DNA from: JACKNG01 sp040220855 | Lineage (GTDB): Bacteria > Pseudomonadota > Gammaproteobacteria > Ga0077536 | Assembly (NCBI GenBank): GCA_040220855.1 | Contig: JAVJVZ010000064.1 | Coordinates: forward strand, 25,453 to 89,452 | Direction: 5' to 3' | Length of the DNA stretch: 64,000 bases | In this document: piece by piece, positions 1 to 9,553 of the stretch | Layout of the letters: the number at the start of each line of letters is the position of its first letter | Position numbering within the stretch: position 1 is the stretch's first letter | Position numbers and translations under genes: made by a program | Notes under the pieces: model-generated | Databases searched by the model: none | Told to the model about the DNA's origin: nothing | The model's input: only the letters and a program-made list of their open reading frames with translations

Positions 1-18
1 CGGGGCACACGCACTGTC

Positions 19-40
19 AGCGGGGACCACGGTCCCCGCT
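19..40 (+). other. intercistronic hairpin upstream of xoxJ
   Basis: A 10-bp perfect inverted repeat (AGCGGGGACC / GGTCCCCGCT with a 2-nt centre) lies just before the xoxJ ribosome binding site (GAGGAGG at about 48-54). It has no following T-run, so it is more likely an mRNA-stabilising or processing hairpin, or a weak terminator of the gene to the left, than a full intrinsic terminator. The left neighbour lies outside the window. Confidence 0.5.
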
Positions 41-59
41 CGCGTATGAGGAGGTTCCG

Positions 60-950
60 ATGAAGGTAACATCACGAGGGTGCAGGCTGCCGACGGCTTT
101 GCTCGGCATCACCATCGCCACGTGCGCGGCCGGAAACGTTGCGGCCCAGGAGGCCGCGGAACGGGATGCGCTGCGCGTGTGTGCAGACCCCTTCAACCTG
201 CCGATGTCGAACAAGCAGGAGGAGGGCTACGAGAACAAGATTGCCGAACTCTTCGGCCGCAAGCTCGGGCTTCCCGTCGTCTACGAATGGTTCCCCCAGC
301 GTATCGGTTTCATTCGCAACACCCTGCGCAACAACGAGACCGAGGACGGTTCTTACAAGTGCGACCTGGTGATGGGCGTGATCGAGAACTTCGAGATCGC
401 GCAGCCAACACGACCCTACTTGCACTCCTCCTGGGCGATGGTCTACGTCAAGGGGCGGGGGCTGGATTTCATCGAATCGCAGGACGACCTCGGCAATCTC
501 ACCGATGAGCAGAAAGCCAAGCTGCGGATCGGCATCTGGGACCGTGGCCCGGCCACTGACCTGATATTTCAGAAGGGCCTGATGGAGTATGCGATACCGT
601 TCCAGAGCATGAGCGGCGATGCACGTGAGAATCCGGGCAAGATCATCGAACGCGACCTCGTCGAAGACCGCATCAACCTGACTTTCGTGTGGGGCCCCAT
701 TGCGGGGTACTACGCGCAGCAGATCGAGGAACACGATATCAAGGTCATCCCGCTCAAGAGCGAGCCCGGCCTGCGGTTCGATTTCCAGATTTCGATGGCG
801 GTACGTTTCGGCGAGAAGGCATGGAAGGAGCAGGTCGATCAGCTCATCACCGACAACCGCGACGAGATCGATGCGATTCTCGCGAGCTACAACGTGCCGA
901 TGATGGAAGTGGTCGTGCGAGACCGGAGCGATGACGATGACGACGATTGA
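60..950 (+). CDS. xoxJ: XoxJ/MxaJ-type periplasmic substrate-binding-like protein
   Basis: This 296-residue protein has an N-terminal signal peptide (hydrophobic core about residues 11-28, ending VAAQ) and a type-2 periplasmic binding fold, with CADPFNLPMSN near the mature start and KCDLVMGV in the middle. These are hallmarks of the quinoprotein-dehydrogenase-associated XoxJ/MxaJ family. Known family role: accessory protein thought to help activate PQQ methanol dehydrogenase in the periplasm. The start follows an AGGAGG site. XoxJ rather than MxaJ is inferred, because no mxa genes are visible; xoxF and its cytochrome probably lie just left of the window. The C-terminus is an unusual run of Asp encoded by GAY codons, and the gene overlaps the next one by 20 nt. 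Confidence 0.85.
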   Translation: MKVTSRGCRLPTALLGITIATCAAGNVAAQEAAERDALRVCADPFNLPMSNKQEEGYENKIAELFGRKLGLPVVYEWFPQRIGFIRNTLRNNETEDGSYKCDLVMGVIENFEIAQPTRPYLHSSWAMVYVKGRGLDFIESQDDLGNLTDEQKAKLRIGIWDRGPATDLIFQKGLMEYAIPFQSMSGDARENPGKIIERDLVEDRINLTFVWGPIAGYYAQQIEEHDIKVIPLKSEPGLRFDFQISMAVRFGEKAWKEQVDQLITDNRDEIDAILASYNVPMMEVVVRDRSDDDDDD

Positions 951-1671
951 ATCCCTTCACAGGCTCGTGCTCAGTGCTGCACTGCTGTTCAGCACAGTGG
1001 TGGCGCTGCCGGTCCCCGCTGCGGAGGACGATTCGCCACCGCCGGAGTTTTCCGAGGCCGAGACGCGGATGTGGCTCACCAACCAGCTCGCCGCGATAGA
1101 AGCGCCGATGACCTTGCGCTACACGTTCGAGAAGTCGGGCACGCTCGAGCCCGGCTTCGAGGACGAGATCCGGCTCGTCGTCGAACGTATCAACGAAGAC
1201 GACAGCAAGGCCATTTCGCTCTATTTCTTCACCGGCGAGCGACGCTTCCCGGTACCGCCCGTGGACAGCACCAACGTCAACCTCGTGCTCGGCAAGTACC
1301 TCGAGGGCGACGTCTACGAAATGAACCGCCTCACCGATCCGAATGGCACCGCGCGTGAGCGCTGGCGCTATTTCATGCGTCGCATCAAGTTCGCGCTGTC
1401 GGAATCGGCGACCGTCGAGCCCCGCAGTTTCGAGTTCGACGGGCGTCAGTGGAACGGTTACGAGGTCAGTTTCTCGCCTTACGTCAACGACCCGCATCGC
1501 GACGAGTTCGAGCGCCTGGCGAACAAGACCTACTCGGTCATCGTGAGCGACGAACTTCCCGGATACCTCTACCGCATCGAGACCCGGGTGCCGGCGGAGG
1601 CGGAGGGCGAGAACGCTGCGCCGCTGCTGCGCGAGGTGCTGCAGCTCGAGGCCATCGAAACGGCTGGCTGA
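931..1671 (+). CDS. uncharacterised exported protein of the xox locus
   Basis: This 246-residue protein starts with a Sec-type signal peptide (hydrophobic stretch about residues 10-26, ending VPAAE). The mature part is acidic, without cysteines or recognisable domain motifs, and looks mixed alpha/beta with many charged strands. It overlaps the xoxJ 3' end by 20 nt, so it is probably translationally coupled. A second ATG two codons in is an alternative start. Co-transcription with xoxJ suggests a periplasmic role connected with methanol oxidation, but this is inference from position only; I do not recognise the family. Confidence 0.75.
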   Translation: MTMTTIESLHRLVLSAALLFSTVVALPVPAAEDDSPPPEFSEAETRMWLTNQLAAIEAPMTLRYTFEKSGTLEPGFEDEIRLVVERINEDDSKAISLYFFTGERRFPVPPVDSTNVNLVLGKYLEGDVYEMNRLTDPNGTARERWRYFMRRIKFALSESATVEPRSFEFDGRQWNGYEVSFSPYVNDPHRDEFERLANKTYSVIVSDELPGYLYRIETRVPAEAEGENAAPLLREVLQLEAIETAG

Positions 1672-1757
1672 CGGGCGCCCACTGCTCGCGGCGCGTACCG
1701 ATTCGTGGGCGTGGAAGCGCAGCAGGACTCCGGTGGCCGGTCGACGACGCGTCTGGG

Positions 1758-4502
1758 TCAGGCGGTGACTACAGCGCGCGCTGGCGCGAGACGCACCGCA
1801 CAATACTTGAACTCCGGAATCTTCCCGAACGGGTCGAGTTCCTCCACCGTGAGCAGGTTGGCGGCGGCCTCGGCATAGCAGAAGGCCATGAACACGGAGC
1901 CGCGTTGCATACCGCGGTCCGGGCGTACGCGGGCGGTCACGCGCCCGCGCCGCGATTCGACGACGATGAAATCGCCCTCGCTGACGCCGGTCGCGGCCAT
2001 GTCGTCCGGATGCACGTTGACCATGGGTTCGGGTTCGATGGCATTGAGCACGCTGGCGTTGCGCGTCATGCTGCCAGTGTGCCAATGCTCGAGCTGGCGG
2101 CCGGTGATGAGGATGTTCGGGTAGTCCTGGTCGGGCAGTTCCGCCGCGTGGGTGTATTCCGCGGGTACGAAACGCGCGCGCCCGTTGGGTGTCGGGAACG
2201 CCTCGCGGAAGAGGATCGGCTCGCCCGGGTCGCCCTCGGCAAGGCACGGATAGGTGATTGAATCCTCGCGTTCCAGCCGCTCCCAGGTCATGCCGGCAAT
2301 GCTGGGCGTCGCCTCGCGCATTTCGTCGAAGACGTCGACGATATCGGCGTAGTCCCACTCGAGCCCGAGGCGCCGCGCCATCTGCTCGATGATCCAGAGA
2401 TCCTGGCGTGCCTCGCCGGGTGGGGCGATGGCCTGCCGACCGAGCTGCACGCGGCGGTCGGTATTGGTGAAGGTCCCGGTCTTCTCCGGAAACGCCGAGG
2501 CCGGCAGGATGACGTCGGCGAAGCCGGCCGTCTCGGTGAAGAAGATGTCCTGTACGACGAGGTGCTCCAGCATCGCCAGCGCTTCGCGCGCGTGGTTGAG
2601 GTTGGGATCGGACATCGCCGGGTTCTCGCCCATGATGTACATGCCCTTGAGCTTGCCGGCATGGATGGCGCGCATGATCTCGACCACGGTGAGCCCCGGC
2701 TTTGGATCGAGCGCGGTGCCCCACAGCGCCTCGAACTTGGCGCGCACGGTGGCGTCGCCGACCGGTTGGTAGTCGGGATAGACCATCGGGATCAGTCCGA
2801 CATCCGAAGCGCCCTGCACATTGTTCTGGCCGCGCAGTGGATGAATGCCCGTACCCGGCCGGCCGATGTGCCCGCACAGCAGCGCGAGCGCGATCAGGCA
2901 GCGTGCGTTGTCGGTGCCGTGAACGTGCTGCGAGATGCCCATGCCCCAGAAGATCATCGAGCCGCGTGCGCGCGCGTAGACGCGCGCGACTTCGCGAATC
3001 GTCTCTGCCGGGATGCCGCAGATCGGTGCGACCTTGTCCGGCGAGTAGTCACGCACGCATTCAGCGAGGGCTTCGAAGCCTTCGGTACGCTGCGCGATGA
3101 AGTCGGCGTCGTGCAGTTCCTCGGCGATGATCGTGTGCATCATCGCGTTCAGCAGCGGCACGTCGGTATCCGAGCGGAACTGCAGGAAGTAATCCGCGTG
3201 GCGCGCGAGGTCGGAGCGGTAGGGATCCATCAGGATCAGCGTCTTGCCGGCCTGCGCGGCATTCTTCATGAATGTCGCGGCGACCGGGTGATTGACCGTC
3301 GGGCGCGAGCCGATGATGACGATGACCTCGGTCTCGGCGACATCGGCGACCTGGTTGGATACGCCCCCCGAGCCGATCATCTCGAGCATCGCGGCGACCG
3401 AGGAGGCGTGGCACAGGCGGGTGCAGTGATCGACGTTGTTGGTGTGGAAGCCCGTGCGCACGAGCTTCTGGAACAGGTAGGCTTCCTCGTTCGAGCCCTT
3501 GGCCGAGCCGAAGCCGGCGAGCGCGTGGCCGCCGTCGCGATCACGGATGCGCGCCAGGCCCGACGCGGCGCGCTCGAGGGCTTCCTCCCAGCTGGCCTCG
3601 CGAAAGTAGCGCGGAATGTCGGCGTCCTCGAGGATGGCCGTTGTCTTCGGTGCGTCGTCGCGGCGGATGAGCGGCGTCGTCAGCCGGTCGGGATTGTGCA
3701 CGTAATCGAATCCGTAGCGTCCCTTCACGCACAGCCGCGAGTGGTTCGCCGGGCCGTCGCGGCCGTCGACGAAATGGATGCGCTCGTCCTTCACGTGGAA
3801 GGTGAGCAGACAGCCGACACCACAGTAGGGACAGGCCGACTCGATCGTGCGGTCGGCTTCGATCTTGCCTGCCTCGTTGGCCGGCATCAGCGCGCCGGTC
3901 GGGCAGGCCTGCACGCATTCGCCGCAGCTCACGCAGGTGCTGTCGCCCATCGGGTCCTCGACGTCGAAGACGATGCGCGATTCGGCGCCGCGGAAGGCAT
4001 AACCGATGACGTCGTTGACCTGTTCTTCGCGGCAGGCACGCACGCAGCGCGTGCACTGGATGCAGGCGTCGAGATTGACCGCAATGGCGGGATTGCTGAG
4101 ATCCGGAGCCGGCTGGTGGCGACCGGGCAGGCGCGGCGTGCCGACGCCGAGTTGCTCGGCCCAGTAATCGAGTTCGGAGCGCGGCGTGTGCGGCGATGCG
4201 CCGCCGTCCGGCATGTCCGCCTTGAGCAGCTCGACGACCATGCGCTGGCTGGCGCGTGCACGCTCGCTTTCGGCGCGCACGACCATGTCGGCGCTTGGCA
4301 GCCTGCAGCACGACGGCGCGAGCACGCGCTCGCCGTCGATCTCAACCACGCAGGCACGGCAGTTGCCGTCGGCCCGGTAGCCTTCCTTGTAGCACAGGTG
4401 CGGAATTTCGATGCCGGCACGGCTGGCGGCCTGCAGGATGGTTTCGCCGGCGGCCGCTTCGATGTCGCGGCCGTCGAGCGTGAAGCGGACGGCGGCTGTC
4501 AT
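1758..4502 (-). CDS. fdhA: NAD-dependent formate dehydrogenase, alpha (Mo/W) subunit
   Basis: The catalytic subunit (914 residues) oxidises formate to CO2 at a molybdo- or tungstopterin. In order: an N-terminal [2Fe-2S] ferredoxin domain (Cys in LCYKEG, GNCRAC, SCC), two [4Fe-4S] motifs (CIQCTRCVRAC and CVSCGECVQAC), a further CPYCGVGC cluster motif, then the bis-MGD oxidoreductase domains and C-terminal dinucleotide-binding domain. The metal ligand lies in NNVDHCTRLCH, so it is Cys and not selenocysteine. The ATG at 4502 is preferred because it follows the fdhB stop by 1 nt; an in-frame upstream extension would run into fdhB. Paired with a NuoE-NuoF fusion it matches the two-subunit FDH1 type of Methylobacterium. 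The use of tungsten cannot be read from the sequence. Confidence 0.93.
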   Translation of the reverse strand: MTAAVRFTLDGRDIEAAAGETILQAASRAGIEIPHLCYKEGYRADGNCRACVVEIDGERVLAPSCCRLPSADMVVRAESERARASQRMVVELLKADMPDGGASPHTPRSELDYWAEQLGVGTPRLPGRHQPAPDLSNPAIAVNLDACIQCTRCVRACREEQVNDVIGYAFRGAESRIVFDVEDPMGDSTCVSCGECVQACPTGALMPANEAGKIEADRTIESACPYCGVGCLLTFHVKDERIHFVDGRDGPANHSRLCVKGRYGFDYVHNPDRLTTPLIRRDDAPKTTAILEDADIPRYFREASWEEALERAASGLARIRDRDGGHALAGFGSAKGSNEEAYLFQKLVRTGFHTNNVDHCTRLCHASSVAAMLEMIGSGGVSNQVADVAETEVIVIIGSRPTVNHPVAATFMKNAAQAGKTLILMDPYRSDLARHADYFLQFRSDTDVPLLNAMMHTIIAEELHDADFIAQRTEGFEALAECVRDYSPDKVAPICGIPAETIREVARVYARARGSMIFWGMGISQHVHGTDNARCLIALALLCGHIGRPGTGIHPLRGQNNVQGASDVGLIPMVYPDYQPVGDATVRAKFEALWGTALDPKPGLTVVEIMRAIHAGKLKGMYIMGENPAMSDPNLNHAREALAMLEHLVVQDIFFTETAGFADVILPASAFPEKTGTFTNTDRRVQLGRQAIAPPGEARQDLWIIEQMARRLGLEWDYADIVDVFDEMREATPSIAGMTWERLEREDSITYPCLAEGDPGEPILFREAFPTPNGRARFVPAEYTHAAELPDQDYPNILITGRQLEHWHTGSMTRNASVLNAIEPEPMVNVHPDDMAATGVSEGDFIVVESRRGRVTARVRPDRGMQRGSVFMAFCYAEAAANLLTVEELDPFGKIPEFKYCAVRLAPARAVVTA

Positions 4503-4503
4503 G

Positions 4504-6165
4504 TCAGTCGAATTCCTCGGGGAAGTAGCGCAGCGCACAGCGCAGCGGATTGGGTGCGGCCTGGCCGAGGCCGCAGATGGAGGCGTCTTCCATGGTGCGG
4601 GCGAGCTCTTCGAGCAGCGGCTGATCCCATCGTTCGCGTGCCATCAGCACGCTCGCCTTGGTGGTGCCGACGCGGCACGGTGTGCACTGCCCGCAGCTCT
4701 CGTGTTCGAAGAAGCGCATGGCATTGAGCGCCGCTTCGCGTGCGCGGTCGTGCTGCGAAAGCACGATGATGGCTGCCGAGCCGATGAAGCAGCCGTGCGC
4801 TTGCAGCGTGTCGAAATCGAGCGGCAGGTCAGCCAGCGAGGCGGGCAGGATGCCGCCCGAGGCGCCGCCCGGGAAGTAGCCGTAGAGCTCGTGGCCGGGC
4901 AGCATGCCGCCGCAGTATTCGTCGACGAGCTCACGCAGCGAGATGCCGGCCGGGGCGAGGTGTACGCCGGGTTCGACCACGCGTCCGCTGACCGAGAAGG
5001 AGCGCAGTCCACGGCGCTCCCGCCGGCCGTGTCCGGCGAACCAGGCGGCGCCGCGTTCGAGGATCTCGCGCACCCAGTACAGCGTCTCCATGTTGTGCTC
5101 GAGCGTGGGCCGACCGAACAGCCCGACCTGGGCGACGTAGGGCGGACGTAAGCGTGGCATGCCGCGCTTGCCCTCGATCGACTCGATCATGGCCGATTCC
5201 TCGCCGCAGATGTAGGCGCCGGCACCACGGCGCAGCTCGATCGGCGGCAATGCGCAGGGCGGGTCGGCGCGCAGACGCTCGAGCTCGGTGGCGAGCATCG
5301 TACGGCAGCCGGCGTACTCGTCGCGCAGGTAGATGTAGCAGGCCTCGGCGTCGACGGCCCACGCCGCGATCAGCATGCCCTCGAGGAAGCGATGCGGGTC
5401 GCGCTCGAGGTAGTAGCGGTCCTTGAAGGTCCCCGGCTCGCCTTCGTCGATATTGACCGCGAGCAGACGGGGTGCCGGCTGATCGCGCAGGATCGACCAC
5501 TTGCGGCCGGCCGGGAAACCGGCGCCGCCGAGACCGCGCAGCTGCGAGTCGCCGAGGGTGGCAATCACTTCGTCGACGGTGCGCTCGCCGCGTTCGCAGG
5601 CGGCGAGCAGGGCGTAGCCACCAGCGGCGCGATAGCCATCGTAATCGAGGTGGGCAGTCGGCGGCGCGGTCACCTCGCCGGCAGCTACCCTGGCCGCAAC
5701 GTCTTCGCTGCGGGCCTGCTCGATCGGATTCTGCCCGACCACTGCCACCGGTGCGCCATGGCAGCGACCGACACAGGGGACACCCTGCACGCGCACGTCG
5801 TCGCCGAGCGTCGCACGCAGGCGTGCAGCAAGCTCGTCGGCGCCGAACATCGCGCAGGTGACCGACTCGCACACGCGCACGGTGAGCGCCGGTGGCCGCT
5901 CCGATTCTTCGCGAACGACGTCGAAATGATGGTAGAAGGTGGCGACCTCGTAGACTTCTGTCATCGAGAGATCGAGGCATTCGGCCAGCGCCACGACGTG
6001 CGCGGCGTCAATGCAGTGGTACTCGTCCTGGATCGCGTGCAGGTACTCGATGAGCAGATCACGGCGCCATGGCGGTGCTCCAATCAGCGCGCGTACCTCC
6101 TCGAGCGCAGCCGGCTGGGCGCGGCGACCGCGGAAGCGGCCCTTGCGTGCGGTACCGGTCTTCAT
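4504..6165 (-). CDS. fdhB: NAD-dependent formate dehydrogenase, beta subunit (NuoE-NuoF fusion)
   Basis: This 553-residue electron-transfer subunit passes electrons from FdhA to NAD. Residues about 20-165 are a NuoE/thioredoxin-like [2Fe-2S] domain (Cys in CESVTC and VPCVGRC). Residues about 190-553 are NuoF-like, with the FMN/NADH motifs GLGGAGFPAGRKW and GAGAYICGEESA and the terminal [4Fe-4S] motif ESCGQCTPCR followed by a later CGLG. The fusion of both modules in one chain is the FDH1 beta architecture. Its ATG overlaps the fhcC stop by 4 nt, so formate dehydrogenase is translated from the same operon as the formate-releasing Fhc complex. Confidence 0.92.
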   Translation of the reverse strand: MKTGTARKGRFRGRRAQPAALEEVRALIGAPPWRRDLLIEYLHAIQDEYHCIDAAHVVALAECLDLSMTEVYEVATFYHHFDVVREESERPPALTVRVCESVTCAMFGADELAARLRATLGDDVRVQGVPCVGRCHGAPVAVVGQNPIEQARSEDVAARVAAGEVTAPPTAHLDYDGYRAAGGYALLAACERGERTVDEVIATLGDSQLRGLGGAGFPAGRKWSILRDQPAPRLLAVNIDEGEPGTFKDRYYLERDPHRFLEGMLIAAWAVDAEACYIYLRDEYAGCRTMLATELERLRADPPCALPPIELRRGAGAYICGEESAMIESIEGKRGMPRLRPPYVAQVGLFGRPTLEHNMETLYWVREILERGAAWFAGHGRRERRGLRSFSVSGRVVEPGVHLAPAGISLRELVDEYCGGMLPGHELYGYFPGGASGGILPASLADLPLDFDTLQAHGCFIGSAAIIVLSQHDRAREAALNAMRFFEHESCGQCTPCRVGTTKASVLMARERWDQPLLEELARTMEDASICGLGQAAPNPLRCALRYFPEEFD

Positions 6166-6995
6166 CGCGCACCGGCGGCCGCCGCCGCGAGCAGAATCTC
6201 ACCCTTGCCGCCGTAAGCCATGTCGCCACACCAGCGCTCGGCCCGGGCGAAGTCGCCGATGCGCCGGGCGAGACGGCGATCGATGCCCGCAAGGTGCTGG
6301 GCCAGCAGCGGGACGAAGGTCAACGCGAAGGCTCCACATGGATTGAACGTGGCCGGCATGGTGGCCGGGCGTTCGCTCAGCAGCAGCGAGCCACGGCGCA
6401 TGCCGGCGCCGGCGTGCGGGCCACAGGCGCCGAGCACGATGATGGTGCCGGCGAGCATGCGGTCGCCCGTGTAGCCGCCGGTGTCGCCGCACACGACGAT
6501 GAGTCCGCGCCGCATGCGCTCGCCGACGCGCTCGCCGGCGTCGCCGGTGATGATGATGGTCCCTTCGTTCATGCCGCGCGTGGCGCCGGGCAACATGCCG
6601 CCGATGCGATCGCCGGCGCTGCCGTTGACGCGGATCAGTCCGCCCTGCATGCCGAGGCCGACGCCGTCGCCGACGTTGCCGCGAACCTGGATGCTGCCGC
6701 CGCGCATGTCCCGGCCGAGCTCGTCGCCGGGGTTGCCGGTGACCTCCACCGTGCCCGACTCGAGTCCGGCGCCGGCGCGCAGGCAGCCGCTGGTCAGCCC
6801 GCGCAGTGCCAGCACGTCGCCGGCTGTGCCGTTGACAGCGAAGAGATCGCCGAGTGGTGTGCTGCGCGTGCCGTGGCGCAGACGCAGCCGGCGGATCTGA
6901 TCGGCGGTCATCCCCGCCAGCGCATGTGGCGTCAAGGGAGAGAGGTCGAGGGCGCCGACCGGCGCCGTGGCGAGCGTCAGTTCCAGGCGCGTCAC
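6162..6995 (-). CDS. fhcC: formyltransferase/hydrolase complex subunit C
   Basis: At 277 residues this resembles subunit C of formylmethanofuran dehydrogenase, with the GXGXXG-rich repeated turns of the glutamate-synthase beta-helix (about residues 75-205, units such as GNVGDGVG, GSAGDRIG and GDAGERVG). In methylotrophs FhcC is a structural subunit of the cytoplasmic Fhc complex that hydrolyses formyl groups to formate. It overlaps fhcD upstream and fdhB downstream by 4 nt each (ATGA junctions). Confidence 0.93.
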   Translation of the reverse strand: MTRLELTLATAPVGALDLSPLTPHALAGMTADQIRRLRLRHGTRSTPLGDLFAVNGTAGDVLALRGLTSGCLRAGAGLESGTVEVTGNPGDELGRDMRGGSIQVRGNVGDGVGLGMQGGLIRVNGSAGDRIGGMLPGATRGMNEGTIIITGDAGERVGERMRRGLIVVCGDTGGYTGDRMLAGTIIVLGACGPHAGAGMRRGSLLLSERPATMPATFNPCGAFALTFVPLLAQHLAGIDRRLARRIGDFARAERWCGDMAYGGKGEILLAAAAAGAR

Positions 6996-7885
6996 TTGAG
7001 AATATCCCGCAGCTTGAAGTGGTAGGGGCCGAGATTGCCGCCGTAGTTGCCGGCGCTGATGCGCAGCACGCCGTGATTGCGCCCGCGACAGGCCGCGCGG
7101 ATGCCGACGCGCGTCGCCTCGTCGATGCTGGCGGTGTCGAGGCCGTCGATGACAATCTCGAGTACCGCGCCGACATCGTCGGAGAGTTCACTCTTGACCG
7201 CACCACGCAGCGTGGGACAGAAGAGGTGATTGGTCGAGGCGGGCAGGGTCTTGTACTTGGAGCCGACCTTGGAGCCCGAGCGCACCACGCCGCCCGGGAA
7301 CGGCATGATCACGCCCGGAACGGTCTGCATGGCGGCGATGGCGCGCTCGGCGGCAGCGAGCGCCGCGGCCTGGTCGCGCGCGAGGATGAGAAAGTTGCCG
7401 CCGCCGATGGCCTTGACCACCCGGGTCATCTCCTCGCATACGAACTCCCCATCCATCACGGGCACGCGCCAGTAACGCTTGTCGCCGAGCTTCTTCGCGA
7501 TCTGGTGGCCGTCGCCGAAGTAGCGCAGGTTCTTGCCGAGTGGCATCGGGTCGCCGTCGTCGAGGCCGGCAAAGCAGGCGCTGGTGGGCGAGGTCAGCAC
7601 GCACTGGCCGACGCGGTTCTGGATCTGCTTGCCGAGTTCCTTGTTGCTCATGGTGAACAGCAGCACGGCGAGGCCTGGTCGCCCGTCGGGCGTCTCATTC
7701 GGCTTGAGCGGGCGTTCGATACCGGCTTCGCAACCGCAGGCAATGACGGAGGTGGCGAAGCCGGTCATGGCACGCGCAGCATGCTCGGCCCAGGTCTCGT
7801 TGTAAGCAGTGACGACGAGGCGCGTGGCCTTCATGGGAAAGGCTTCGGCAAAGGTATCGTCGATGCTGACGCCGTTGATCTTCAT
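6992..7885 (-). CDS. fhcD: formylmethanofuran:H4MPT formyltransferase (Fhc subunit D)
   Basis: This 297-residue protein is colinear with archaeal Ftr and Methylobacterium FhcD, starting MKINGVSIDDTFAEAF and containing the conserved GNFLILARD and FPGGVVRSGSKVGS regions. It transfers the formyl group from formyl-H4MPT to methylofuran inside the Fhc complex. The open frame extends upstream, but the ATG at 7885 overlaps the fhcA stop by 4 nt and gives the usual family length, so it is taken as the start. Confidence 0.95.
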   Translation of the reverse strand: MKINGVSIDDTFAEAFPMKATRLVVTAYNETWAEHAARAMTGFATSVIACGCEAGIERPLKPNETPDGRPGLAVLLFTMSNKELGKQIQNRVGQCVLTSPTSACFAGLDDGDPMPLGKNLRYFGDGHQIAKKLGDKRYWRVPVMDGEFVCEEMTRVVKAIGGGNFLILARDQAAALAAAERAIAAMQTVPGVIMPFPGGVVRSGSKVGSKYKTLPASTNHLFCPTLRGAVKSELSDDVGAVLEIVIDGLDTASIDEATRVGIRAACRGRNHGVLRISAGNYGGNLGPYHFKLRDILK

Positions 7886-9546
7886 GAGCCGCGTCTCGTC
7901 GGGTGCACCACCAGTTCGCCGCGGCCGTCGTCGCGGATCTCGTCGTCGGCAACGCGCAGGTTGTCCTTGCGCACCGTCATGTGGCGCGAGAAGTACGTCT
8001 CGAGGTCGCGCTCGATGGCGCCGTCGTACTCCGGGTGCACGACATGCGTGGCGCCGTGTACGTCGGTGACCACGCGCCCGTTGCGTACAATCAGGCGCCC
8101 GTCCTTGAACACGTACTCGGGCTTGGCGAACATCTTCTCCCGGTTGCTCTGGTCCTTGTACACCGTGACGTGAGCCCGCGCACCCGGCGCGAGCGAGCCG
8201 AAGCCGGTCAGCCCCAGCGAGCGTGCCGGTGCTGCACGCGTCATGATGGCGATCTCGTAGAGCGAATACTCGCGATCGATCGAGGCCAGCGTGGTCGCCG
8301 CCTGCGCATCCGGATTGAGGGTGGCCAGCATGTCGCGGCGGAAGCTGCGGTCCATGAGCAGGCGGATGAGGTGCGGGTAGCTCGTGAACGGCGCGCCGTT
8401 GGGGTGATCGGTGGTGAGGTAGATGCGCCAGGGGTCGTCGACGAGCAGGAACATCTCGAGGCCGATCGCCCACTGCAGCGCGTTGACGAAGTTCCGGTTC
8501 TTGTAGCGGAACGGCACGACGCCGCAGCCGGCCTCGCACTCGATGTCCATGCCGACCCACTTCTTCGGATCTGCATATGCGCTGCCGGCAAACTGGCGCA
8601 TGGTATCGCCGGACTCGGTGATGGTGCGGCCGAACATGATCTGACCGACGTCGATGGAGACATTGGTCGCCTTGTTCACGGCCTCGGCGATGCGCGCCGC
8701 TCCGGACGAGAACTTGTGGTCGCCCTCGGTGCCGTAGCTGTGGAACTGCACGTGGGTGAGATGGGCGCGCAGACCTTCGAGGCTGCGTATCGTCTCCAGC
8801 GTGGTCTCGACATTGCCGGGTACGCCCAGGTTACAGCCGTGCACGTGCAGCGGATGGGCAAGGCCGAGCGCGCGCACACTGTCGGCGAGCGTGGTGAGGA
8901 TCTGGCGCGGCGTGATGCCGTAGCCAGTGTTCTTTTCGTCGAGGTCGAGCTTGCGCTGGTTGAACTTGAAGGCATTGATGCCACCCGGATTGACCACCTT
9001 GATGGCGAGCGCCTGCGCCGCGCGCAGCGTCCAGGCGACGTAATCGCGCAGGTACTCGGGGTCGCGCCTGGCGGCGATCGCGCGCAGCATGAAGTCGTCG
9101 TTGCCGAGCAGTACGTAGGCGCCCTTGTCCACCATCGGCGTGTCGGCGAGCTCCATGTGCGCCTGCCGCGCGTTGCCGGCGAGCATGGCCGGCTCGAAGC
9201 AGGCCACGTAGCCCATCTCGGCGTAACGGTAGCCAGCCGTGCGCGTACTCGGAGCGGCGTGGCCGCAGCCCAGGTGCGGGTGGCGATTGGCGGCAACCAG
9301 ATCCCCGGCGTGGTCCTCGGGCAGCATCATGCGCCCGATGTTGACCTTGCCACCACCGATGTGGGTGTGGATGTCGATCGCGCCGGCCATGACGACGCGT
9401 CCGGAGATGTCGATGGTCTCCTTGGCCTCGCCGGGATCGGCGGGCGCGTCGACGATGCGGCCGTTGCGGATGTAGAGGTCGCGCACCTCACCGTCGACCC
9501 CGTTCTCGGGATCGTAGATGCGGCCGCCCTTGAGTCTCGTCAACAT
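7882..9546 (-). CDS. fhcA: formyltransferase/hydrolase complex subunit A
   Basis: A 554-residue member of the amidohydrolase superfamily, homologous to formylmethanofuran dehydrogenase subunit A. The metal-binding motif DIHTHIGGG lies near residue 58, followed by HVHGCNLG and THVQFHSYG, and TTDHPNGAPF carries the late catalytic Asp. It hydrolyses formyl-methylofuran to formate. ATG start; 7 nt downstream of fhcB. Full family length, nothing missing. Confidence 0.95.
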   Translation of the reverse strand: MLTRLKGGRIYDPENGVDGEVRDLYIRNGRIVDAPADPGEAKETIDISGRVVMAGAIDIHTHIGGGKVNIGRMMLPEDHAGDLVAANRHPHLGCGHAAPSTRTAGYRYAEMGYVACFEPAMLAGNARQAHMELADTPMVDKGAYVLLGNDDFMLRAIAARRDPEYLRDYVAWTLRAAQALAIKVVNPGGINAFKFNQRKLDLDEKNTGYGITPRQILTTLADSVRALGLAHPLHVHGCNLGVPGNVETTLETIRSLEGLRAHLTHVQFHSYGTEGDHKFSSGAARIAEAVNKATNVSIDVGQIMFGRTITESGDTMRQFAGSAYADPKKWVGMDIECEAGCGVVPFRYKNRNFVNALQWAIGLEMFLLVDDPWRIYLTTDHPNGAPFTSYPHLIRLLMDRSFRRDMLATLNPDAQAATTLASIDREYSLYEIAIMTRAAPARSLGLTGFGSLAPGARAHVTVYKDQSNREKMFAKPEYVFKDGRLIVRNGRVVTDVHGATHVVHPEYDGAIERDLETYFSRHMTVRKDNLRVADDEIRDDGRGELVVHPTRRGS

Positions 9547-9553
9547 GGGCGTG

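Noticed and set aside
2562..4727. 721-residue plus-strand open frame antisense to fdhA/fdhB
   Set aside because: It is the GC-rich shadow of the true formate dehydrogenase frames, which carry all expected motifs; the shadow product has no family character.
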